A stretch of 37,771 bases of DNA from a bacterium. Its GTDB lineage: Bacteria; Patescibacteriota; Microgenomatia; JAMCZE01. The stretch spans positions 1 to 37,771 of the forward strand of contig JAJYKY010000003.1 of assembly GCA_021788195.1 (NCBI GenBank), in the 5' to 3' direction. The stretch's first letter is position 1. Each line of letters starts with the position of its first letter. The notes below the pieces were generated by a model. It had not been told where the DNA came from. It was given only the letters and a program-made list of their open reading frames with translations, and did no database searches. The position numbers and the translations under genes are program-made. Below are positions 1 to 6,498 of this stretch, piece after piece.

Positions 1-1
1 G

Positions 2-271
2 TTTTCCTGCACGGCCGTGGCTTTGCTGCTGACGGCGCATTTTTATAACCAAAACCCGGTCCTGTTTCGTTTTTTCGGTTCCTGGGCCCTTCATGTTTTG
101 ATTGATTACCTGACGCACAAAGATCAGTTTTTTCCCTTCTTTCCGTTTTTTGAGGGCTTTGGTTTTAGGTTGGGGTTAATAAACTACAACCCGCGAAACG
201 CGGTGGCTCTTGTGACTGACCTGGCTCTTTTTGCTTTGACACTGGTTCGTCTGGGCCACCTTCCTTTGTAA
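2..271 (+). CDS. DUF457/YdjM-like membrane protein, C-terminal part
   Basis: The reading frame is open to the left edge, so this is the C-terminal ~90 residues of a longer protein; a GTG at 17 exists but need not be the start. The stretch holds a His-x3-Asp-x3-His pattern (HVLIDYLTH) followed by aromatic FPF segments and a final hydrophobic helix. This resembles the C-terminal half of the DUF457/YdjM family of membrane-bound, putatively metal-dependent hydrolases, where a similar H/D/H cluster precedes a PLFPF segment. Function is not established for that family. It ends 17 bases before the next gene, which seems to have its own -10 box. The family call is moderate because most of the protein is missing. 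Confidence 0.55.
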   Translation, partial: FSCTAVALLLTAHFYNQNPVLFRFFGSWALHVLIDYLTHKDQFFPFFPFFEGFGFRLGLINYNPRNAVALVTDLALFALTLVRLGHLPL

Positions 272-276
272 AGGTG

Positions 277-282
277 TAAAAT
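277..282 (+). promoter_or_regulatory. -10 box of a leaderless promoter for the HIT gene
   Basis: TAAAAT lies with exactly six bases between its end and the ATG at 289, which would place the transcription start on the A of the start codon. No convincing -35 hexamer was found at 16-18 bases upstream and there is no SD. It lies just past the end of the previous gene. Confidence 0.45.
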
Positions 283-288
283 ACCGCC

Positions 289-747
289 ATGGGAAAAGAC
301 TGTATTTTTTGCCAAATTGCGGCCGGAAAATTGCCGGCCCACAAAATCTGGGATGACGAAAATTATTTGGCTTTTTTATCCATCTTTCCCAACACCGAGG
401 GGTTTTCCGTGGTTATCCCGAAGAAACATTACCCCAGTTATGCTTTTGACCTGCCTGATGAGGTTATATCCGGCCTGATCGTGGCCGCCAAAAAAGTGGC
501 CAAACTTTTAGATGCGAAACTTCCCGATGTCGGCCGGACGGGCCTGATTTTCGAAGGCTTCGGCGTGGATCATGTTCACGCCAAGCTTTTTCCCATGCAC
601 GGCACCAGAGATCTGACGAAATGGAAGCCGATCGAATCAAAGGTGAGTAAATATTTTGAAAAGTATGAAGGGTACATTTCTTCCCATGACTTTAAACGGG
701 CTGACGATAAAAAACTATCCGAATTAGCTAAAAAGATCAGGGAGTAG
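289..747 (+). CDS. HIT-family nucleotide hydrolase/transferase (HxHxK variant)
   Basis: A 152-residue histidine-triad protein. The start shows the family's CxxC (CIFC at residues 5-8) and the usual HIT N-terminal fold (AGKLPAHKIWDDENYLAF, then a VVIPKKHY segment). HIT proteins hydrolyse or transfer nucleotidyl groups from dinucleoside polyphosphates or AMP conjugates; the second His of HxHxH is the nucleophile. Here the triad reads H-V-H-A-K-L-F: the first two His are present but the third is Lys, followed by PMHG. I recall HIT relatives with a similar HxHxK ending, so this is probably a subfamily rather than a broken gene. The C-terminal tail overlaps the convergent serine hydrolase gene by 11 bases. 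Substrate cannot be told from sequence. Confidence 0.88.
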   Translation: MGKDCIFCQIAAGKLPAHKIWDDENYLAFLSIFPNTEGFSVVIPKKHYPSYAFDLPDEVISGLIVAAKKVAKLLDAKLPDVGRTGLIFEGFGVDHVHAKLFPMHGTRDLTKWKPIESKVSKYFEKYEGYISSHDFKRADDKKLSELAKKIRE

Positions 748-1714
748 CGTTCTGGCCGGAAAAATACTGGTAGACGGCCTGGGAAACCAGGGCAATTCTT
801 TCTTCGGCGGCCGGGCGAGAATCGGTTTCACTAAAAACGACGATCAGGTAGTCGCCAAAATCGGTGTAGACAATCCCCGCGTCGTGAACAAACGGCTCCA
901 TGGCCCCGGTTTTATGCGCAACCGCCACTTTGTCAGGTAAGTATTTAGGCAGGTCGTCATTTAACCGCTGCTGCTTAAGAAGGGTGAGCATTTTTTCTGT
1001 GAACTCGGGGTTAGCCAACTGGCCGCGGTAAAGTTTTTCCAAAAACAAGGCGATGTCGGCCGGAGTGGTGGTCGGGGCCTGGCCGTTAACCCCTATCTTG
1101 GATTGAACAAAACCGTTGTCTTTTAAAAAGGCGTCCACGGCCGGAAGGCCGACCCGGTGGGTCAAAAGCAGGGCGGAATAATTGTCGGAGACGGTAATCA
1201 TTTGGGTCAGGGCGTCGTTGACGGAATGGGAAACAGTTCCCGAAGTTTGTTCGGCATCCGTATCCGAGATGAAAAACTCCCGGTTCAGGTCGGCAACTTC
1301 TGCCGAAAGCTGATCATCTTCGTGAAGTTTACCGGCCTGAATCTGGTTTACGACGACAGCCATAATCCAGAGTTTGTAAACGCTGGCCGGCTCGAAAACC
1401 TGGTGGTCGTTTTGAAAAAAGGCTTCGCCGGTTTTAAAGTTTTTAACGACAAGGCCGTAAGTTCCGCGAGTGCCGGTCAGAGTTTGGCTGACCGCTGTGA
1501 CCAAACCAGGTGAGGAGGGGATTTCCGGGACAAAAGACAACTTAGCGGACCGGGTCGCCAGAGAAATCACTGCCCCGGTGTTTTGAGGGACCGGACCGGG
1601 AAGTGTTTGCGGCTGGCGGCGGAAAATTAAAACCAAAGCCACCATCACTCCGAAGAGTAAAAAGAAAAGATAGTTTTTTCGCCTGTTTCTTTGCCGCCGC
1701 TGTTCGATTATCAT
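737..1714 (-). CDS. class A beta-lactamase-like serine hydrolase, membrane anchored
   Basis: The predicted protein has 325 residues from the ATG at 1714. A more upstream ATG at 1768 is possible, but the -10 box at 1723-1728 favours 1714. A basic N-terminus and one membrane helix (about residues 15-32) put the catalytic domain outside the membrane. The penicillin-recognising motifs are present in order: SxxK (SVYK, about 111-114), SDN (176-178) and KTG (268-270). The segment between SDN and KTG, where true class A beta-lactamases carry the ExxLN omega-loop glutamate, is short and lacks it: the chain goes from GFVQSKIGVNGQ straight to the TTTPAD helix. The fold is clear. A peptidoglycan-related or penicillin-binding role is more likely than efficient antibiotic hydrolysis, but this is inferred. 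Its end overlaps the HIT gene tail to tail. Confidence 0.85.
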   Translation of the reverse strand: MIIEQRRQRNRRKNYLFFLLFGVMVALVLIFRRQPQTLPGPVPQNTGAVISLATRSAKLSFVPEIPSSPGLVTAVSQTLTGTRGTYGLVVKNFKTGEAFFQNDHQVFEPASVYKLWIMAVVVNQIQAGKLHEDDQLSAEVADLNREFFISDTDAEQTSGTVSHSVNDALTQMITVSDNYSALLLTHRVGLPAVDAFLKDNGFVQSKIGVNGQAPTTTPADIALFLEKLYRGQLANPEFTEKMLTLLKQQRLNDDLPKYLPDKVAVAHKTGAMEPFVHDAGIVYTDFGDYLIVVFSETDSRPAAEERIALVSQAVYQYFSGQNATP

Positions 1715-1722
1715 CAAGGAAT

Positions 1723-1728
1723 AATTTA
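1723..1728 (-). promoter_or_regulatory. -10 box for the serine hydrolase gene
   Basis: TAAATT on the minus strand ends eight bases before the ATG at 1714, with no SD between them. The -35 is not obvious. The spacing fits the leaderless pattern seen elsewhere in the window. Confidence 0.35.
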
Positions 1729-1800
1729 GGACAATATATCTTATGAATGGCTGACTGAAAAGGCGCAACCGTTCTCAGGCGATTTTCAGAAAGAAATTTT

Positions 1801-2922
1801 ATGTTCTCAACCATGCCCAAAGGCCGGATTTTCACTTTGGATATTTTGCGGGGTTATTTCCTTTTAGTGATTCTGACCGACCACCTGTACCGTTTTCCGA
1901 ATCTACTTCAGTTTTTTACCGGCCGGGGCCAGCTCTGGGTTTCGGCGGCCGAAGGCTTTTTTATGATTTCCGGACTCCTGGTAGGTTTCATTTACCGGCC
2001 AAAAATTTCCCGGGGGTTTAAAAAAATTTTCCGTAAATTGTGGCGCCGGGCGGCCAAGCTGTATGTGATTTCCGTTTCCCTGACACTTTTGTTTACTCTC
2101 TGGGGACAATTTTTGCCGGCAGACAAGATTAAGAGTGGAATCTGGCCGGGCGGTAATCTTGTCCAACTGCTTTATAAAACGGCGACTTTTCAGTACGTCT
2201 ACGGCTGGGCGGATTTCTTAGTGTTTTACGCCGTGTTTATGTTTTTTGCGCCCATAGCTCTCTGGCTGATTGCTAAATTTAACGGCTGGGTGGTTATGGT
2301 TCTTAGCGTTTTGGTCTGGTATTTTTTCCGGCTGCAAAGCGAACATGCCGCCTGGCAGCTATTGTTTATGTCCGGACTTCTGGTCGGCGGCAATCTTTTG
2401 GCCATCGAGGAAAAGTTTTCCGCTCTGGCGTCCCGGCACAAAAAACTGGCCGGTGCTATCCTATCAGGCGTGACTCTGCTGACCATAATTCTAAGCATTT
2501 ATTTCGTTTTTGGTTTCGGAAGAATTCTCCCGCCGGAGAATGTTTTTAATTTTCTGGCGCCTCTGGTGGATAAAAATACCGTCGGGCCGCTCCGGTTTAT
2601 TTTAGCCTGGATTTGGTTTGCGGCTCTTTATCTTTTAGTCCGGTTTCGGGAAAATCAAATTGACCGGGTGACCGGCGGGATTATCCGGACTTTGGGTCAG
2701 GATTCGCTTCTGGTTTATTCTCTGGAAGCCATTCTGTTATATCCTGTGAATTTTCTGCCCTCGACCGGTTTTGCGGGCAGTTCTGTTGTCACTCTGGCAG
2801 CTTTTGCCGTAGTTTATCTGTCGGTCCTGGGAAAAAAGGCTTTTCTTCCCAAAAAACTTCCCGTTAAAAACTGCCTGTCCGGAGCCGAAGCAAAAATGGA
2901 GGGATTGTTTCCCGAGAGCTGA
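1801..2922 (+). CDS. OpgC/acyltransferase-3-like integral membrane protein
   Basis: A 373-residue protein with about ten hydrophobic helices. The N-terminus reads RIFTLDILRG, then LLVILTDHLYRFPN, then AAEGFFMISGLLVGFIYR. This layout (arginine-glycine at the end of a short amphipathic lead, an Asp-His at the end of helix 1, and an FxxxSG motif in helix 2) matches OpgC and related acyltransferase-3 superfamily proteins, which move acyl or succinyl groups onto glycans at the membrane. The acceptor here is unknown; a cell-surface polysaccharide is the natural guess. The Lys/Arg-rich C-terminus is probably cytoplasmic. Start at 1801 is chosen as the first ATG. A second ATG at 1813 is possible, and neither has a strong SD. 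It is divergent from the serine hydrolase gene. Confidence 0.72.
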   Translation: MFSTMPKGRIFTLDILRGYFLLVILTDHLYRFPNLLQFFTGRGQLWVSAAEGFFMISGLLVGFIYRPKISRGFKKIFRKLWRRAAKLYVISVSLTLLFTLWGQFLPADKIKSGIWPGGNLVQLLYKTATFQYVYGWADFLVFYAVFMFFAPIALWLIAKFNGWVVMVLSVLVWYFFRLQSEHAAWQLLFMSGLLVGGNLLAIEEKFSALASRHKKLAGAILSGVTLLTIILSIYFVFGFGRILPPENVFNFLAPLVDKNTVGPLRFILAWIWFAALYLLVRFRENQIDRVTGGIIRTLGQDSLLVYSLEAILLYPVNFLPSTGFAGSSVVTLAAFAVVYLSVLGKKAFLPKKLPVKNCLSGAEAKMEGLFPES

Positions 2923-2944
2923 CCCGCTTTCCGTAACCCATAGT

Positions 2945-2973
2945 TTGATTTATGAGGTTTATCGTGGTACAAT
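2945..2973 (+). promoter_or_regulatory. strong sigma-70-type promoter for the small protein at 3012
   Basis: TTGATT (2945-2950), a 17-base spacer, and TACAAT (2968-2973) with an extended -10 TG one base before it. The predicted start near 2980 gives a leader of about 32 bases that includes the SD AAGGAGG. Confidence 0.72.
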
Positions 2974-3011
2974 CGCTTTAGACATTCCCATCTTTTCCCA
3001 AGGAGGACACA

Positions 3012-3314
3012 ATGTGCGATTGCGGCGGAATGGGGTACTTTGATTTGCCCAGGGGGATCCCGATTACGCAAGAGACCCACAACGGGTACTCGCCGGAACT
3101 GCAGGCGGCCTGGACGCGCTTTAACGACTGGTGGCACAAAGTGGCCGACGACCAGGATGGTCCGATCAGTCAGTCTTCTATGCCGCCCGAAGTCAAAGCA
3201 GATATGGACACCATCCTGGCCGCTCCGATCCCCGGTTTTGAAGGTGTTACCGGCGCCGATTCCTGCTACATGATCAATGTCCAAGAGCGCCTCGTGCCCA
3301 ACAATCTTAACTAA
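3012..3314 (+). CDS. small hypothetical protein with N-terminal CxC
   Basis: A 100-residue protein I do not recognise. It starts MCDCGGMGYF, carries a Trp-rich middle (AAWTRFNDWWHKVADDQ) and a third Cys near residue 88. There is no signal peptide or membrane helix, so it is probably cytosolic. The reality of the gene is well supported by context: a consensus-like extended promoter upstream, one of the best SDs in the window (AAGGAGG, 7-8 bases from the ATG) and an intrinsic terminator just after the stop. This makes it a self-contained transcript, probably well expressed. The CxC plus the later Cys could bind metal or form a disulfide, but nothing in the sequence settles this. No family could be assigned. 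Confidence 0.75.
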   Translation: MCDCGGMGYFDLPRGIPITQETHNGYSPELQAAWTRFNDWWHKVADDQDGPISQSSMPPEVKADMDTILAAPIPGFEGVTGADSCYMINVQERLVPNNLN

Positions 3315-3337
3315 GAGAAATTTTCTCTTCTTCGCGA

Positions 3338-3387
3338 AGCCCAGATCCGTCAGGATGCGAAGTAAAATAACTAACTGGGCTTTTTTT
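3338..3387 (+). terminator. intrinsic terminator after the small protein gene
   Basis: The stem AGCCCAG (3338-3344) pairs with CTGGGCT (3375-3381), and seven T follow (3381-3387). A second small hairpin, AGAGAAA/TTTCTCT at 3314-3328, sits right at the stop codon. Confidence 0.72.
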
Positions 3388-3430
3388 ATGCTTCTTGCCT
3401 GATCTTAAGGTCATTTTAAGGAAAGCCGGC

Positions 3431-3436
3431 TAATAT
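3431..3436 (+). promoter_or_regulatory. -10 box of a leaderless promoter for the flavin operon
   Basis: TAATAT ends six bases before the ATG at 3443. There is no SD, and the -35 region is weak. This is the only candidate promoter for the three flavin genes between the upstream terminator and the first ATG. Confidence 0.45.
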
Positions 3437-3442
3437 CGGCAG

Positions 3443-3877
3443 ATGAAGAAGTATTTGCTCTCCGGATTGGTTATCTTCTCCTTTTTAATTTACTCGGCCC
3501 ACCGGCAACTGGAAGGAAACGCCGCTGTCGGGAATATTTCGGTTCCGTCAGCCCCGGCCCCTTTGTCGGACCCCGGAACTTTGCCGGCCGGAACAAGTTA
3601 TAAAGACGGCCAATACCTCGGCAGTGTGGCCGATGCCTTTTACGGCCACGTCCAGGTTCGGGTGACCGTTTCCGGCGGAAAGATTACCAACATCAAATTT
3701 CTGGATTACCCCCGCGACCGGCGGACCTCGGTGGAAATTAATTCCCAGGCCATGCCGATTTTAACCTCCGAAGCCATTTCGGCCCAAAGCTCAAAGGTGG
3801 ATACGGTAACCGGAGCAACAGCCACCAGCCAGGCCTTTGTCCAGTCTTTGTCTTCGGCCTTAACTCAAGCTTTATGA
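3443..3877 (+). CDS. exported FMN-binding domain protein, predicted covalent flavinylation target
   Basis: A 144-residue protein. Residues 1-28 form a signal peptide or anchor (MKKYLLSGLVIFSFLIY), then a Pro/Ala linker, then one FMN-binding domain (about 52-144). The domain begins YKDGQYLGSV and carries GHVQVRVTVSGGKI, as in the RnfG/NqrC FMN-binding family. Near its end is D-T-V-T-G-A-T (residues 120-126), which fits the Dxx[ST]GA[TS] motif that ApbE modifies by attaching FMN through the final Thr (T126). The gene for an ApbE follows with a 4-base ATGA overlap, so writer and target are translationally coupled. Inferred role: a one-flavin electron carrier on the outer face of the membrane that accepts electrons from the membrane reductase two genes downstream. 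Its final acceptor is not encoded nearby. Confidence 0.88.
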   Translation: MKKYLLSGLVIFSFLIYSAHRQLEGNAAVGNISVPSAPAPLSDPGTLPAGTSYKDGQYLGSVADAFYGHVQVRVTVSGGKITNIKFLDYPRDRRTSVEINSQAMPILTSEAISAQSSKVDTVTGATATSQAFVQSLSSALTQAL

Positions 3878-4611
3878 AACAGACGCAGCTGATTATGGGA
3901 ATGCCGGTAACGATAGACCTGCCAGATCGGCCGACAGGTATGTCTGGCGTCAGAGAAATAATGGGCAGGGTTTTCGATTTTTTCCGGTCTGTTGACGAAA
4001 AATTCAGCCCGTTTAAGGAAAAATCGGAAGTAACCCGAATAAACACCGGAGAAATTACCCGGAAAAATTACAGCCCGGAGATGCAAGCTATCCTTTCTCT
4101 GGCGGAAAAAACCAAAGAACAAACCGGGGGATTCTTTAATGTCTTTTTCCGGGGAAAATTTGACCCGTCGGGGATTGTTAAAGGCTGGGCTATCAGTCAG
4201 GCGGCCGAAATTATTACAGAAGCCGGTTACAAAAGTTTCGTAGTCGAAGCCGGCGGCGATTTGCAGGCGACCGGGAAAAACTGGCGGGTCGGCATCCGTA
4301 ATCCCTTTAATAAAGCCCAAATTGTCAAAGTTTTGAAAATTAACGGCCAGGGGGTAGCCACTTCCGGAAACTACGAGCGGGGAAAACACATTTATATTCC
4401 CCAGACCGGACGGATGGCTGACGAGATTGCCAGCCTGACGGTGATTGCTGACGATGTCTGTGAAGCGGATCGGTTTGCCACCGCCGCGTTTGCCATGGGC
4501 CAAAAAGGAATTGCCTTTATTGAAAATTCTTCGGAACTGGAAGGCTACATGATTGACCGCGACGGCCGGGCCACTTTTACTTCCGGCTTTAACCATTATG
4601 TCGCGTCTTGA
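3874..4611 (+). CDS. apbE: FAD:protein FMN transferase (ApbE)
   Basis: A 245-residue ApbE. It transfers FMN from FAD to a Thr or Ser in target proteins and uses Mg2+. The family landmarks appear in order: an MGMPVTID start, SGIVKGW (99-105), VEAGGDL (124-130), TSGNYERGKHI (163-173) with the PxTG that follows, and ADRFATAAF (198-206). It is shorter than typical lipoprotein ApbEs (about 330 residues) because it has no signal peptide or lipobox and little N-terminal extension, so it should act inside the cell, probably on the target before export. It overlaps the FMN-binding gene by ATGA and the downstream reductase gene by 14 bases. This tight coupling indicates a dedicated set. Identity is firm; the site of action is inferred. 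Confidence 0.93.
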   Translation: MKQTQLIMGMPVTIDLPDRPTGMSGVREIMGRVFDFFRSVDEKFSPFKEKSEVTRINTGEITRKNYSPEMQAILSLAEKTKEQTGGFFNVFFRGKFDPSGIVKGWAISQAAEIITEAGYKSFVVEAGGDLQATGKNWRVGIRNPFNKAQIVKVLKINGQGVATSGNYERGKHIYIPQTGRMADEIASLTVIADDVCEADRFATAAFAMGQKGIAFIENSSELEGYMIDRDGRATFTSGFNHYVAS

Positions 4612-6070
4612 TGACTTTTTAAACCGCATTACCATGTACCGGCTGGTATTAGACTACCTGCTTTTGCTGGTGGGCGTGGCGGTGGCCTTTAGTGCTTTGG
4701 GAAGCCTGTCTTTTAACCCGTTGGGTCTCCTTTTTTCGGCGTTGTTTTTAGTAGCCGTCAGCTGGGCGGCGAACGAAGTCTTTGCCCGGGTTTACCACGT
4801 CGCGGTCAATAATGAATCCGTTATCATCTCCGCTCTGGTTCTTTCTTTGATTATCACTCCGGCCAGAAATCTTTATGATCTACCCTTTTTCTTTTGGGCG
4901 GCAGTTTGGGCGGCGGCCGGGAAATTTATTCTGGCTTTTCATAAAAAACATTTGTTTAATCCGGCGGCTCTGGCTGTTTTCCTGACGGCGGTTTTTTTGG
5001 GCAGGTCGGCTTCCTGGTGGGTGGGTTCTGCCTTCATGTTTTTCCCGGTCCTTTTGGGTGGGTGGCTAATTGTCCGGAAAACTCAGCGGGAAGAAATGGT
5101 CGGAGCTTTTTTTCTGGCGGCGGTTTTGACTATTCTCGCGCTTAATTTTGTCAACGGGCCGGATTTGGTCACTTTATTGTCTAAAACTTTTCTGGAAACG
5201 CCGCTCCTGTTTTTTGGTTTTGTGATGCTAACCGAACCTTTGACTACCCCGCTAACCAAAAATTTGCGCCTGATTTACGGCGCGTTAACCGGATTCCTCT
5301 TTGCCCCCCAGCTGCATTTCGGAGCGGTATATTTTCTTCCGGAACAGGCATTACTCTTGGGTAATATTTTTTCCTTTCTGGTCAGTTCGAAAGACCGGCT
5401 GGTGCTAACCCTGAAAGAAAGAATTCCTCTGGGCACCGACGTTTACGATTTTGTTTTTACCGGTCGGGGAAAATTTAACTATACTGCCGGCCAGTACCTT
5501 GAATGGACTTTGGGCCACGGTAGTCCGGACAGCCGGGGCGTCCGGCGCTACTTCACTCTGGCTTCCTCGCCGACGGAAAACGACTTGCGTCTGGGGGTAA
5601 AGTTTGCCGAAAACGGCAGTTCGTTTAAGAAAGCCCTGCTAAATCTCTCCTCCGGCGGGGAAATCTCGGCCAGTTCCCTGGCCGGAGATTTTACTTTACC
5701 CAGAGATCCAAACACCAAACTGGCTTTTCTGGCCGGCGGCATCGGGATCACCCCGTTTCGGAGCATGATCAAATCTCTTTTGGACATGGCTGACCGGCGG
5801 AATGTAGTCATGGTATATGCTGAAAAAGAGGGCCGCGATTTTTTGTACCGGGATATCTTTTCAGCGGCGCAAAATCTGCTGGGATTGAAAACGGTTTATT
5901 CTTCCGGCCGGTTTGGCCAAGATTTGATCCGCCGGGAAATTCCGGACTATAAAGAACGGCTGTTTTACCTTTCCGGCCCCCGGGCCATGGTGGACTCCTT
6001 TCAAAAAATACTGCTTGATCTAAGGGTGGCCAAAGACCGGATCAAAACCGATTTCTTCCCCGGCTTTTAA
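4598..6070 (+). CDS. NqrB/RnfD-like membrane domain fused to FAD/NAD(P)H reductase
   Basis: A 490-residue fusion, starting at the ATG at 4598 that overlaps apbE. Residues about 12-265 are a multi-helix membrane domain with NqrB/RnfD signatures: HLFNPAALAVFL, WWVGSAFM, and FVMLTEPLTTPLTKNLRLIYG. Residues about 268-490 form a ferredoxin-NADP reductase-type module: the FAD-binding RYFTLASS (317 onward), the nucleotide-binding AGGIGITPFRSM (379 onward), YLSGPRAMVDSFQ and a C-terminal FFPGF. I see no SGAT/DGAT-type flavinylation motif in the membrane half, unlike genuine NqrB and RnfD. Inferred role: oxidise NAD(P)H on the inside, pass electrons through the membrane domain, and deliver them to the flavinylated protein encoded two genes upstream. 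The stop codon overlaps the convergent DUF5666 gene by four bases (TTAA). Confidence 0.87.
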   Translation: MSRLDDFLNRITMYRLVLDYLLLLVGVAVAFSALGSLSFNPLGLLFSALFLVAVSWAANEVFARVYHVAVNNESVIISALVLSLIITPARNLYDLPFFFWAAVWAAAGKFILAFHKKHLFNPAALAVFLTAVFLGRSASWWVGSAFMFFPVLLGGWLIVRKTQREEMVGAFFLAAVLTILALNFVNGPDLVTLLSKTFLETPLLFFGFVMLTEPLTTPLTKNLRLIYGALTGFLFAPQLHFGAVYFLPEQALLLGNIFSFLVSSKDRLVLTLKERIPLGTDVYDFVFTGRGKFNYTAGQYLEWTLGHGSPDSRGVRRYFTLASSPTENDLRLGVKFAENGSSFKKALLNLSSGGEISASSLAGDFTLPRDPNTKLAFLAGGIGITPFRSMIKSLLDMADRRNVVMVYAEKEGRDFLYRDIFSAAQNLLGLKTVYSSGRFGQDLIRREIPDYKERLFYLSGPRAMVDSFQKILLDLRVAKDRIKTDFFPGF

Positions 6071-6498
6071 GGGTTAGCCGGATTGGTTTGGCCAAATCTT
6101 CCCTGAGGGTTAAGCTGGATATCCCGGGCAGTGACTGAGCCGTCGCTGTTGACGGTTCCCAAAACCAAAACCGGTTTGCCGACCTGCAAGTCCTGAGCGC
6201 TGGCGCTGGCCGATTGGGTGATAACGGTGCTTCCGGATAAAATGACGATCCGGCTGCTGCCATTCGGAAGTCCTACCGTTAAACTGCCGTTATTATTGCT
6301 TAAAATATTTCCCCGAATGCCCTGGAGTTGGTTGGGGGTCCCGTTCTGGTTTTGGCCAAAACGGCGCCTAGTTCCTCCCTGGCCGTTAAAGGTAAACTGG
6401 CCGGAGCGCTGGGATTTTTGGTACTGCATTCCGCCAAAGAAGGCGGCGCCGCCGACGATAACGGCTGCGACGATGGGGATAATTAAATTTTTACCCAT
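6067..6498 (-). CDS. exported DUF5666-like protein
   Basis: A 143-residue protein with an N-terminal membrane helix (about residues 5-25), a Gly/Gln/Asn-rich linker (about 30-58), and a small beta domain. The domain reads IRGNILSNNNGSLTVGL, IVILSGSTVIT, DLQVGKPVLVLGTVNSDGSVTARDIQL. This order (a conversion loop, a T-V-I strand, a VGxxVxVxGxxxxDGxxxAxxI ending) matches DUF5666 beta-barrel proteins, whose function is unknown. It is the last gene of the minus-strand efflux operon, starting inside the end of the PAP2 gene (8-base overlap). Its stop overlaps the stop of the convergent flavin operon. A role in binding ligands or in the cell envelope is possible but not shown. Confidence 0.72.
   Translation of the reverse strand: MGKNLIIPIVAAVIVGGAAFFGGMQYQKSQRSGQFTFNGQGGTRRRFGQNQNGTPNQLQGIRGNILSNNNGSLTVGLPNGSSRIVILSGSTVITQSASASAQDLQVGKPVLVLGTVNSDGSVTARDIQLNPQGRFGQTNPANP

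Noticed and set aside
2814-3284. 156-codon minus-strand frame across the small Cys gene
   Set aside because: The plus strand has promoter, SD and terminator for a 100-residue gene; the reverse frame has none of these.
3865-4635. 256-codon minus-strand frame opposite apbE
   Set aside because: Shadow; the sense strand carries all ApbE motifs.
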